DNA of 64,000 nucleotides from Hydrogenovibrio kuenenii DSM 12350 (GTDB taxonomy: Bacteria > Pseudomonadota > Gammaproteobacteria > Thiomicrospirales > Thiomicrospiraceae), in contig NZ_JAGP01000001.1 of NCBI RefSeq assembly GCF_000526715.1, positions 186,001-250,000 of the forward strand. Direction: 5' to 3'. The position numbers were made by a program, and so were the translations under genes. Below the pieces are notes generated by a model. That model made no database searches. It was not told the origin of the DNA and saw only the letters and a program-made list of their open reading frames with translations. Positions 26,392 through 34,360 of the stretch are shown here, in pieces (position 1 is the first letter of the stretch; every line of letters starts with the position of its first letter).

Positions 26392-27930
26392 GTGTTACCG
26401 CATTATGCCATTTTGGAAACACGTGCGTCCTCAGGCATGGAAGCGCCTGTTGTTCAGGTGGAAGTACATGTAACCAACGGTTTGCCGCAATTTTCTTTGG
26501 TGGGCTTGCCGGAAGCTGCGGTCAAAGAAAGTAAAGACAGAGTGCGCTCCGCTTTAATTAGTAGCGGTTTTCAACTCCCACCCAAACGTATAACTGTTAA
26601 TTTGGCGCCCGCAGATATTCCTAAACAAGGCAGTCGCTATGACTTACCGATTGCTTTAGGTATCTTGTTGGCATCTCAACAGTTGCACACCGATAAAGAT
26701 CTTATGCAGTTTGAGTTTATCGGAGAGCTGGGTTTAAATGGTGAAATACGCCGTGTAGAAGGTGTCTTGCCAGCAGTGCTTCAAGCAAAAGAGGCTGGAA
26801 AAGTTCTTATTTTACCGCGAGATAATCTAGCAGAAGCCGCAGTGATTGAAGGAGCTGAGGTTTTGGCAGCTGGGCATATATTAGATGTGTGTGCTTTCTT
26901 TGCTGGTGAAAATGACCTGACTTCATGTGACGAAGTTGTTATACCGGAAAGTACGGAAGACTTTTCGATTGGCCAAGAAGACATTGCTGACATTCAAGGG
27001 CAGTTTCAGGCAAAACGTGTGTTGGAAATTTGCGCATCTGGCGGGCATTCTTTATTAATGGTTGGTCCTCCCGGGTCAGGTAAAAGTATGCTGGCATCAC
27101 GCTTGATTACTTTGTTGCCAGACTTAACCCCTCAGCAAGCTATGCAAATAGCTACGATTCGATCCCTTGCCGGTAAACCGGTTGCGGGAGAAACCTTATT
27201 CAAAAGAAACCTGGTTCGACCGCATCACACGGCAACAGCACCATCCTTAGTCGGCGGTGGTTCTGGTTCTGTGCCTAAACCAGGCGCTTTGTCATTGGCG
27301 CATCATTCTGTTTTATTTTTAGATGAACTCCCGGAGTTTAATCGGAATGTTCTGGAAGCCCTTAGAGAACCTTTGGAAACGAAAAAAGTGGAAATCTCAA
27401 GGGTGAATCAACAGGTATCTTACCCGGCAAATGTACAGCTCATATGTGCTATGAACCCTACACCTAGTGGTTACTTTAGCGATGACCATTTAGGGCGCTG
27501 TAAAGACACGCCGGAACAAATAAATCGCTATTTACGAAAAATATCTGGGCCATTGTTAGATCGTATTGATTGTCATCTTGAAGTTTCTCCTGTGGATTTT
27601 CAACAATTGAGTCAAACGCAAGTTCAGTCGGGTGAAACCTCAGCAAACGTTAAGGAGCGCGTTACCATCTGCCATCAAAGACAGTTGGATCGACAGGGTA
27701 AACTGAATGCGGCCTTAACCTCTCAAGAACTTACAGAAAGGGTTGAGCCAGATGAGGCATCCTTAAGTTTGTTGGAAAGATCGGTGAATCAATTGGGTAT
27801 GTCAGCTCGTAGTTATCATAAAGTGTTGAGAGTCGCCTTAACTCTTGCTGATATGGCGCAGGATGATAAGGTTTCTATGAATCATATCGCTGAAGCCTTG
27901 TCTTACCGAAAGTTGGACAAGTTGTCATGA
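26392..27930 (+). CDS. comM: YifB/ComM Mg-chelatase-like AAA+ ATPase
   Basis: A 512-residue protein starting at GTG 26392 (LPHYAILETRASSGMEAP). Residues 1-165 form the Lon-protease-like fold of this family. The AAA+ part has Walker A VGPPGSGKSMLASRL near 222, Walker B VLFLDELPEF near 305 and a C-terminal Mg-chelatase-type domain. ComM is a hexameric helicase that promotes branch migration during natural transformation in Vibrio and Acinetobacter. Together with dprA in this window, it fits a transformable organism, although pilus genes are not in view. Confidence 0.92.
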   Translation: MLPHYAILETRASSGMEAPVVQVEVHVTNGLPQFSLVGLPEAAVKESKDRVRSALISSGFQLPPKRITVNLAPADIPKQGSRYDLPIALGILLASQQLHTDKDLMQFEFIGELGLNGEIRRVEGVLPAVLQAKEAGKVLILPRDNLAEAAVIEGAEVLAAGHILDVCAFFAGENDLTSCDEVVIPESTEDFSIGQEDIADIQGQFQAKRVLEICASGGHSLLMVGPPGSGKSMLASRLITLLPDLTPQQAMQIATIRSLAGKPVAGETLFKRNLVRPHHTATAPSLVGGGSGSVPKPGALSLAHHSVLFLDELPEFNRNVLEALREPLETKKVEISRVNQQVSYPANVQLICAMNPTPSGYFSDDHLGRCKDTPEQINRYLRKISGPLLDRIDCHLEVSPVDFQQLSQTQVQSGETSANVKERVTICHQRQLDRQGKLNAALTSQELTERVEPDEASLSLLERSVNQLGMSARSYHKVLRVALTLADMAQDDKVSMNHIAEALSYRKLDKLS

Positions 27931-27946
27931 AGACTGGATACGTTGT

Positions 27947-28639
27947 ATGAATGAATCATTGTTGTTGACGGCATTAATGGTTGGCATTTTGGGGGGCGTG
28001 CACTGTTTAGGTATGTGTAGCGGTGTAGTCGGCACTTTGTCATTTAATTTGAAGCCTGAGGTTCAGTTGAGTCTTTGGCGTATGTTTCCTTATCAGCTTG
28101 CCTACAACTTAGGTCGTATTACCAGTTATGTCTTAATCGGTGTTTTATTTGGTTGGCTAGGACATACGGTAACGTCTTTGGCAACTTTTTTACCTGCACA
28201 GCAAGCACTACAGGCATTTGCGGGTGTGTTTATGGTTTTGTTAGGGTTGTATGTTGCGGGCATTTGGAATGGTGTTGTAGTCATTGAAAGGCTTGGCAGC
28301 TTAATTTGGAAACGACTACAGCCTTTGGTATCAAAAATGACATCCGTTCAATCTCTTTACCAGGCTTGGTTATATGGCCTTATTTGGGGGTGGCTACCTT
28401 GCGGTTTGGTTTATAGCATGCTGATTATGGCAATTTCTTCAGGAGGGGCGTTACAAGGGGGTGCTGTTATGTTGGCGTTCGGCTTGGGAACCTTGCCTAA
28501 TTTGCTGTTAATGGGATCTTTTGCTTTCTTTTTAACGCGTTGGTCGCGTAACCAAAAAGTCAGACGCACAGCAGGAGCTTTAATTATGCTGATGGGCTTG
28601 TGGCAAATCTGGTTAGCTATTAGTGTGCATGTAAACTAA
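27947..28639 (+). CDS. Sulfite-exporter/UreH-like membrane protein
   Basis: A 230-residue protein with about six membrane segments. It begins LMVGILGGVHCLGMCSGVVGTLS and has a second, related half with GWLPCGLVYSMLIMAIS. The HCxGMCSG and PCG motifs are typical of the DsbD_2/UreH-like transmembrane family, which is often found with cytochrome oxidase assembly or copper genes. The start is 16 bases after comM, so it is probably co-transcribed. Thiol transfer or metal handling is possible. The substrate is not known. Confidence 0.72.
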   Translation: MNESLLLTALMVGILGGVHCLGMCSGVVGTLSFNLKPEVQLSLWRMFPYQLAYNLGRITSYVLIGVLFGWLGHTVTSLATFLPAQQALQAFAGVFMVLLGLYVAGIWNGVVVIERLGSLIWKRLQPLVSKMTSVQSLYQAWLYGLIWGWLPCGLVYSMLIMAISSGGALQGGAVMLAFGLGTLPNLLLMGSFAFFLTRWSRNQKVRRTAGALIMLMGLWQIWLAISVHVN

Positions 28640-28680
28640 AGTTATGAGCTAATTAGCAGAAAGACCGTAATAGTCGAGCC

Positions 28681-28715
28681 TACCCCAGCCTGGCAGATTT
28701 TATAAAAACTGCCAG
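28681..28715 (-). terminator. 21-bp repeat (perfect) forming a terminator hairpin
   Basis: Bases 28681-28701 are an exact minus-orientation copy of the repeat. Its end CTGGCAG (28690-28696) pairs with CTGCCAG (28709-28715), and the A/T runs between them also pair. It lies between two convergent genes, so it may stop transcription from both sides. The second arm looks like a partial inverted copy of the repeat. Confidence 0.75.
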
Positions 28716-28724
28716 TTGATTAGA

Positions 28725-30059
28725 TTATTCGTTATTGTATTGCTTTTCAGCGTCAACAAAACTGTATTGGATAGATAGGGTTTTTAACAGATCACCAGTT
28801 GCCGCCAAAATACGGTATTTGGCAATCAATTGATCTGATTCATTATTAATCAGTGTGCGCAGTGCGCTGGTATATTCATTTTCAGTGTTCAGTAAATCCA
28901 GCAAAGAGCGGCGCCCTAGGTTGAACTGTTTGCGATAACCGATTAGGGTTTCGTGCGTCAGTTTGATATGTTTATTGATATAGGGCAGTTGTTGGCCTAT
29001 AAACTTATAAGCATTCCATGCATAACGAAGATTTTCAATTACCTGACGACGGCTGTTGTTTCTTACTTCTGTAGCTCGCAAATACTCTGATGCAGTACGT
29101 TTGGTTTCAGAAGAGTCACGTCCACCATTATATAGGTTGTACTTTAACCTCAGCATGGCTTGCAGGTCATTATTTTGCCCTTTAAGTCCTGCTAGGTTGT
29201 TGTTGTAAGTTTTTTCAATTTCTAGGTTGATGCTTGGGTAGTAATTTTTACCACTCGCATCATATTGAGCTCTAGCTGAGGCTATGTCTGCATTGGCAGA
29301 TTCAAGCGTTGGATGGTTTTTTAATGCAATTTGAGTAGCGGTATCTAGTGATGCAGGCAAGTTGTATTTAAACTTTGGTTTTATCAAAGAATTACCCGGC
29401 TGTCTTCCTAAAATGCGTTGGAATTTTGCTAGAGCGTCATAATAATTGTTTTGTTCTGAACCCAAATTGGATTGTGCTAAAGCAAGACGTGCTTCTGCTT
29501 GATCAACTTCAACTTGGTTTCCAACGCCAGCCTTATTACGTTTTAGGATTTGGTCGTGAATTTTGAGGTGCGTATCCAGACTGTCTTTTGCCAGCTTTAA
29601 CAGTTCTTTTTCTTTGAGTAGGTTGATATAGGCTTTGGCCATGTCCAGAGCAATGGTATTGGCGGCGGCTTGTGCTTTGAACGCAGCAGAGTCTTGACGA
29701 TATTTTTGGCGTTTAACTTCATCTTCTGTGGCAAAGCCTTCAAATAAGTTTTGCGTCAATTTGATTGAGCTTTCCTGGCGTTCAAGTCCATTGCCTTCGG
29801 TGTTGATGGTTGGTTGTTTAACCTCTTCATATCCAATACCGGCACTTAAATCGATGCTGGGATAATACCCTCCTTCAGCAGACCTTACCTGTGCTTGAGT
29901 TGCTCTTAAGGCTTTGACCTCTTTGCGGAACTCAGGGTTATGGACAATGGCATCTTCAATCGCTTCTTTGAGTGTCAATGCATGAGCAGCCGGGCTGATG
30001 AGCATGACAGCAGAAATAAGGCTGAGATGAAAATAAAAAAGTGCGTTTTTGTATTTCAT
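28725..30059 (-). CDS. lapE: TolC-family outer-membrane protein (LapE-like)
   Basis: A 444-residue outer-membrane efflux protein from ATG 30059, with a signal peptide ending AAHA near residue 27. A start 33 bases upstream would overlap the regulator gene and has no advantage. The TolC family repeats show as LKEAIEDAIVHNPEFR, PSIDLSAGIGYEEV, RNKAGVGNQVEVDQAEARLALAQ and GRRSLLDLLNTENEYTSAL. With the downstream transporter and fusion protein it completes a type I secretion system. Assignment as LapE rests on the neighbouring lapB-C-D-G genes. Confidence 0.82.
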   Translation of the reverse strand: MKYKNALFYFHLSLISAVMLISPAAHALTLKEAIEDAIVHNPEFRKEVKALRATQAQVRSAEGGYYPSIDLSAGIGYEEVKQPTINTEGNGLERQESSIKLTQNLFEGFATEDEVKRQKYRQDSAAFKAQAAANTIALDMAKAYINLLKEKELLKLAKDSLDTHLKIHDQILKRNKAGVGNQVEVDQAEARLALAQSNLGSEQNNYYDALAKFQRILGRQPGNSLIKPKFKYNLPASLDTATQIALKNHPTLESANADIASARAQYDASGKNYYPSINLEIEKTYNNNLAGLKGQNNDLQAMLRLKYNLYNGGRDSSETKRTASEYLRATEVRNNSRRQVIENLRYAWNAYKFIGQQLPYINKHIKLTHETLIGYRKQFNLGRRSLLDLLNTENEYTSALRTLINNESDQLIAKYRILAATGDLLKTLSIQYSFVDAEKQYNNE

Positions 30060-30067
30060 AGTTATAT

Positions 30068-30667
30068 TTAAGTTTGCCAATTTTGAATGCACAGCACCAA
30101 GGCCAAACGATCCTTGACGGAAAACTTTTCCAGCAAATGGCTAATGTGCGCTTTGACAGTTCGTTCACTAATATGCATGGCTTCGGCGATTTCCATATTG
30201 CTTAAGCCTTGCATGACTAATTTTAAGGTTTCATCTTCACGTTCCGTGACCAGTTCTTTCCAGCCCTCGGAAACCTGGGGTTGGCTAGTTGCTTGGGTAA
30301 TGAGTGCTTGCATTACGTTTTGGCCTAGCCAGATATTACCGGACTCTACTACGTCAATTGCTTGACGAATTCTCTCTTCACTTGCATATAAATTAAGGTA
30401 ACCCTTCACTCCCAGCGCAAACCATGCCAAAGCTTCTTCTGTGGTTGGCAAGTTAGATAATAATATAATCGGATATTCCCGAGCGATAAGAGCTTGTATG
30501 CTTTCCTTATCAATTAGTGGGTTGAGTACCACTAGAATCATCACTTCTGATGGGACATAGCTTAAAGCTTCTTCAAAATCAAAAATAACATCACAATCCT
30601 GACTTTTTGCTACTGAGGTATTGTTAATGCTATTTTCATCAGTTGTGTAAAGCAGTAAATGCGTCAT
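30068..30667 (-). CDS. LuxR-type response regulator with a pseudo-receiver
   Basis: A 199-residue protein. The first 125 residues resemble a receiver fold but lack a clear phosphoacceptor Asp and conserved acidic pair, so it is probably not controlled by phosphorylation. The C-terminal helix-turn-helix is LuxR-type (LTERE-like VTEREDETLKLVMQGLSNMEIAEAMHISERTVKAHISHLLEKFSV, residues 138-182). It sits between lapC and lapE on the same strand, 8 bases before the lapE start. It may control this locus. Confidence 0.78.
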   Translation of the reverse strand: MTHLLLYTTDENSINNTSVAKSQDCDVIFDFEEALSYVPSEVMILVVLNPLIDKESIQALIAREYPIILLSNLPTTEEALAWFALGVKGYLNLYASEERIRQAIDVVESGNIWLGQNVMQALITQATSQPQVSEGWKELVTEREDETLKLVMQGLSNMEIAEAMHISERTVKAHISHLLEKFSVKDRLALVLCIQNWQT

Positions 30668-30767
30668 TATTGGGTACTTTTCAGTAATTGGTTAAGTATT
30701 TTTACTATATTTGTCTGAATGCGACTATTGTACCTATTTTTTTAATTGAGCCATAAAAAACTTTTAG

Positions 30768-32156
30768 TTATGACTCTCTTAATGCCAAGTCCTTGGCCTT
30801 GATAATTGGTTTAATTAAGTAATCCATAATCGTTTGTTTACCGACAACAATATCTACCGTGGCTTGCATACCTGGCAATAGGTAAAGCGGCTTTTTATCG
30901 GTTCCTAGGTGGTTTTTATTGGTTTTGATTCTGGCAATATAGAAACTGTTGCCTTTGTCATCAACGATGGTATCCGCCGAGATGTTCTCAACCGTACCTT
31001 CTAAGCCACCATAAATCGAAAAATCATAAGCCGTAAATTTTACTTTGGCTTTTAAACCTGGGTAAACAAACCCGATATCAGAAGGCTGAATTTTAGTTTC
31101 TAATACCAAAGAAGCATCATCAGGTACGATTTTGATAATATCGCTACCCGGCTTGACCACTTCACCAATAGTGGAAACCATCAGCTGATTAATCACACCG
31201 TTTACAGGTGAACGGATATTGGTTCTGCGAACCTTATCTTCGATAGCCGTTTGTGAGTTTTCAATTTGTTCTAGCTTAGCTAGGACTTCGTTGAGTTTTT
31301 CTTGTGCTTTGTTTTGAAAGTCTTGTTTGGCTTCTTTCTGCTTGGATTCCGCTTCTCTAACAGCTGATTCAAGTTTAGGAATAGAGATACGAGTCGATTC
31401 AAGCTTGGTATAAGCATCATTCGCATCACGTCTTGTTTTCAGTAAGTCCACTTGAGAAGCAATCCCTTCCTTGACCAGCGGGGCCATAATCTGAATTTCT
31501 TTTTGCAGTAACTCGTAAGATTTTTTTAGTTGTTTGGATTGGTTGTGAGCTTCTTCTAGTTCTGAACGATGTTGAACAATTTGTTGTTCGAGAATGTGGA
31601 TGTTGGTTTTCAGCTGATTGAGCTGGTTCAAGTAAAGCGTTTTCTCTCGGTCGAACATTCTCGTCACATTCGGATCATCCGAAGGGTATTTTTCAATAAA
31701 TGGCTTATCAAAAGCTTCAGCTTTGAGGCGCTCGGCTTGCGCTTCTAAGTCGTATTTTTGGGTTTCTGCTTCTCCAAAACTACTGGAGTATTGGGTATTG
31801 TCGAGCTTTAATAGAGTTTCACCTTTGCGAACCTTGTCCCCTGTTCTAACGAAAAGATTGGAGACAATCCCGCCTTCCAAGTTTTGTACTACCTGAATTT
31901 GACTCGAAGGGACAACTTTACCTTCACCTCTAATTATCTTATCTAAACTTGTAAAACTTGCCCAAACAACTAAAAACACAATTACTAAGAAAATCAGCCA
32001 AACCATGACTTGCGACCCGATAGTCGGTTTTTCTAGGGCGGCCTGACTTAAGCTTGACATGAACTCCAAATCAGATTCGGCAACTTCAGTTTGCTTAATT
32101 TGTTTGGTGGACTTTACCTGTTTTCCTAGCGCAAGAAATTTCTTAAACATCTTCAT
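30768..32156 (-). CDS. lapC: Type I secretion membrane-fusion protein (LapC-like)
   Basis: A 462-residue HlyD-family periplasmic adaptor. One N-terminal membrane segment (about residues 53-73, VWLIFLVIVFLVVWASF) is followed by a lipoyl half-motif GEGKVVPSSQIQVVQNLEGGIV. A long coiled-coil (residues 125-300) and the second half with the HlyD signature IRSPVNGVINQL near 313 come next. It joins the LapB ATPase to the LapE channel. It overlaps the lapB stop by 14 bases, so the two are translationally coupled. Confidence 0.9.
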   Translation of the reverse strand: MKMFKKFLALGKQVKSTKQIKQTEVAESDLEFMSSLSQAALEKPTIGSQVMVWLIFLVIVFLVVWASFTSLDKIIRGEGKVVPSSQIQVVQNLEGGIVSNLFVRTGDKVRKGETLLKLDNTQYSSSFGEAETQKYDLEAQAERLKAEAFDKPFIEKYPSDDPNVTRMFDREKTLYLNQLNQLKTNIHILEQQIVQHRSELEEAHNQSKQLKKSYELLQKEIQIMAPLVKEGIASQVDLLKTRRDANDAYTKLESTRISIPKLESAVREAESKQKEAKQDFQNKAQEKLNEVLAKLEQIENSQTAIEDKVRRTNIRSPVNGVINQLMVSTIGEVVKPGSDIIKIVPDDASLVLETKIQPSDIGFVYPGLKAKVKFTAYDFSIYGGLEGTVENISADTIVDDKGNSFYIARIKTNKNHLGTDKKPLYLLPGMQATVDIVVGKQTIMDYLIKPIIKAKDLALRES

Positions 32157-34329
32157 TTACTCGCTTGTTCAGTTGTCCCGATTTTAGAGCTTCCAGTACG
32201 GTTTCTTTATGTCCATCGGCTATGATTCTTCCATTATCTAATACAATCAAACGATCTACTAATTGCAGGATACTCATTTTATGAGTGACGACAATCATGG
32301 TGTCTTGAATCGTATTTGCTTTTAAGCGCTGAATTAGTGTCATTTCAGTACTAGAATCCATCGCATTTGTTGGTTCATCAAATAGATAAATTGGAGCGGG
32401 TAATAAAAGTGCACGTGCGACACCAATGCTTTGTCTTTGTCCGCCAGATAAAGAGGTTCCACCCTCGCTTACCATTAAGCCGTAACCGGAAGGGTGGGTT
32501 TTAATGAAGTCATCAACCCCGGCTAATTTTGCGGCATGTAATATTTTATCGTCTTCAATGTAGGGTGCTTTATAGGCGATATTTTCACGGACATCACCGC
32601 TAAAAAGTGTCACTTCCTGCGGGACATAATTGATATTGTGTCTAAGTGAAGCAGGATCAAGTTGAGTAATGTCGATTCCATCTATGAGCACTGATCCTGT
32701 GTCGGGTTTGTAGAAGCCGAGAATTAGTTTTTCAATCGTTGTTTTACCTGAACCCACGCGACCAATAATGCCCACTTTTTCACCGGGTTCCAATTTGAAT
32801 GAAACATCGTGTAAAGCCTGTTTAGCATCTCCAGGATAAGTGAAGCTGACATGGTTAAATTCGATTTTTCCGTTAAATACAGGGTGTTGGATAAAACGTT
32901 TACCAACAGGGCGCTCTGTTTCTTTTTTCATCAGCTCATTCAGTGAGTTGAGTGCAGTGCGCGTTTGCTGATAAGAAGCGGTTAGGTTGGCAAACTGTCC
33001 CATAGGGCCAATGGCACGCTGGCTGAGCATAACCGTGGCAATTAGCCCCCCCATGGTGAGGTTTCCATCTTTGATGATGTAGACACCTGTTAGCACAATG
33101 AATACGGTACTCATTTGCTGCATGAAGCCTGTCATTCTGCCGATAGAGCTTTGCATCATTTTTGATTTGATACTGGCTTTTGCAATCTCGCCAACGGCTT
33201 GCTCCCATTTCCATTGCGAACGAGCTTCAACGCCAAGAGATTTAATGGTTTCGATAGCGGTTAGGGTTTCTATTAACACGGCATTTTTTTGTGCAGAGGC
33301 TTCATAGGTTGCTTCAATGCTGCTCATAATCCGATCTTTCATAATCAAACTGTATAGCAGAATCACGAGAATGATTAGTATCGGAACCAATACAATTGGC
33401 CCCGCAATGTAGAAAATGACGAGTAAGAAAATAATTACAAAAGGCAAATCAACAATAGAGGCGATAGTGCCGGAGGTGAAAAAGTTTCGGATACTGTCGA
33501 ACTCTTTAAGATTGTTGGCAAAAGCACCAATAGAGCCTTGTCGGTTTTCCATCGTTAAGTCGAGTGTCTGCTCAAATAGTTTCGATGACATGATGACATC
33601 GCTTTTTTTGCCAGCTATTTCTAGGAAATAGGAGCGTAACGACTTGAGTAACAGGTCGAACATATAAACGACACTGATGCCGATTGCCAGTACCCATAAA
33701 GAAGCAACAGCATTGTTAGGGACGATACGGTCATAAACGTTCATGACAAAGAGCGGATTGGCAAGAATGAAAATGTTGATGACAATAGAAGCAATGAGTA
33801 CATCGCGATAAATGGCACGGTTGTCCCAGAAAGTATGCCAGAACCAATGGCCTTCGTTTTTTGTAACCAGATTTTCTTTTTTATTCGCTTGCGTTACTTT
33901 ACTGCCAAGATAAATGGCATAACCAAGGTAACTTTCTTTGAGTTCGCTGACTGGAACGGTCTTGAGGCTACCTCCCATTTCAGGCAGGATAATACTGGCT
34001 TGGCCATCTGTAATAGACTCTAAAATGCAGGCTTGGTCATCTTTTAAGTTTAGGATACATGGCATAACTAATGAAGGAATGTCCGTCAACTGTCGTTGTA
34101 CGAATTTTGCTTGAACCTGCGCTCGTTCAGCAGCTCGGGTAAATAACTCGGGCGTGAGGCGCTCTCCATTATCTATAGGAAGTCCTGCTATTAAGGCATG
34201 ACTGGATAGGTTTTGCCCTTGCGTTTTGCAATAAAGAACCAAGCAGTCTAGCAAAGGGTCATGAAATTCTAAATCCAGACTTTTATCGGTTTCATTATTC
34301 AAGGTGTTTGATCCAGTGGTATCCGACAT
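32143..34329 (-). CDS. lapB: Type I secretion ABC transporter with C39-like domain (LapB-like)
   Basis: A 728-residue exporter with three parts. Residues 20-150 form a C39-peptidase-like domain that lacks the catalytic cysteine, as expected for adhesin exporters. Residues 175-440 form a transmembrane ABC domain. The ATPase has Walker A GRVGSGKTT near 520, signature SLSGGQRQSIGVARALL near 628 and Walker B IYLFDEPTNAMD near 650. The CLD-type N-terminus points to a non-cleaved RTX adhesin substrate. No such gene is inside the window. Confidence 0.92.
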   Translation of the reverse strand: MSDTTGSNTLNNETDKSLDLEFHDPLLDCLVLYCKTQGQNLSSHALIAGLPIDNGERLTPELFTRAAERAQVQAKFVQRQLTDIPSLVMPCILNLKDDQACILESITDGQASIILPEMGGSLKTVPVSELKESYLGYAIYLGSKVTQANKKENLVTKNEGHWFWHTFWDNRAIYRDVLIASIVINIFILANPLFVMNVYDRIVPNNAVASLWVLAIGISVVYMFDLLLKSLRSYFLEIAGKKSDVIMSSKLFEQTLDLTMENRQGSIGAFANNLKEFDSIRNFFTSGTIASIVDLPFVIIFLLVIFYIAGPIVLVPILIILVILLYSLIMKDRIMSSIEATYEASAQKNAVLIETLTAIETIKSLGVEARSQWKWEQAVGEIAKASIKSKMMQSSIGRMTGFMQQMSTVFIVLTGVYIIKDGNLTMGGLIATVMLSQRAIGPMGQFANLTASYQQTRTALNSLNELMKKETERPVGKRFIQHPVFNGKIEFNHVSFTYPGDAKQALHDVSFKLEPGEKVGIIGRVGSGKTTIEKLILGFYKPDTGSVLIDGIDITQLDPASLRHNINYVPQEVTLFSGDVRENIAYKAPYIEDDKILHAAKLAGVDDFIKTHPSGYGLMVSEGGTSLSGGQRQSIGVARALLLPAPIYLFDEPTNAMDSSTEMTLIQRLKANTIQDTMIVVTHKMSILQLVDRLIVLDNGRIIADGHKETVLEALKSGQLNKRVNEDV

Positions 34330-34360
34330 AGTTTAAATTGTCCTAAAGTATATACCTTTT

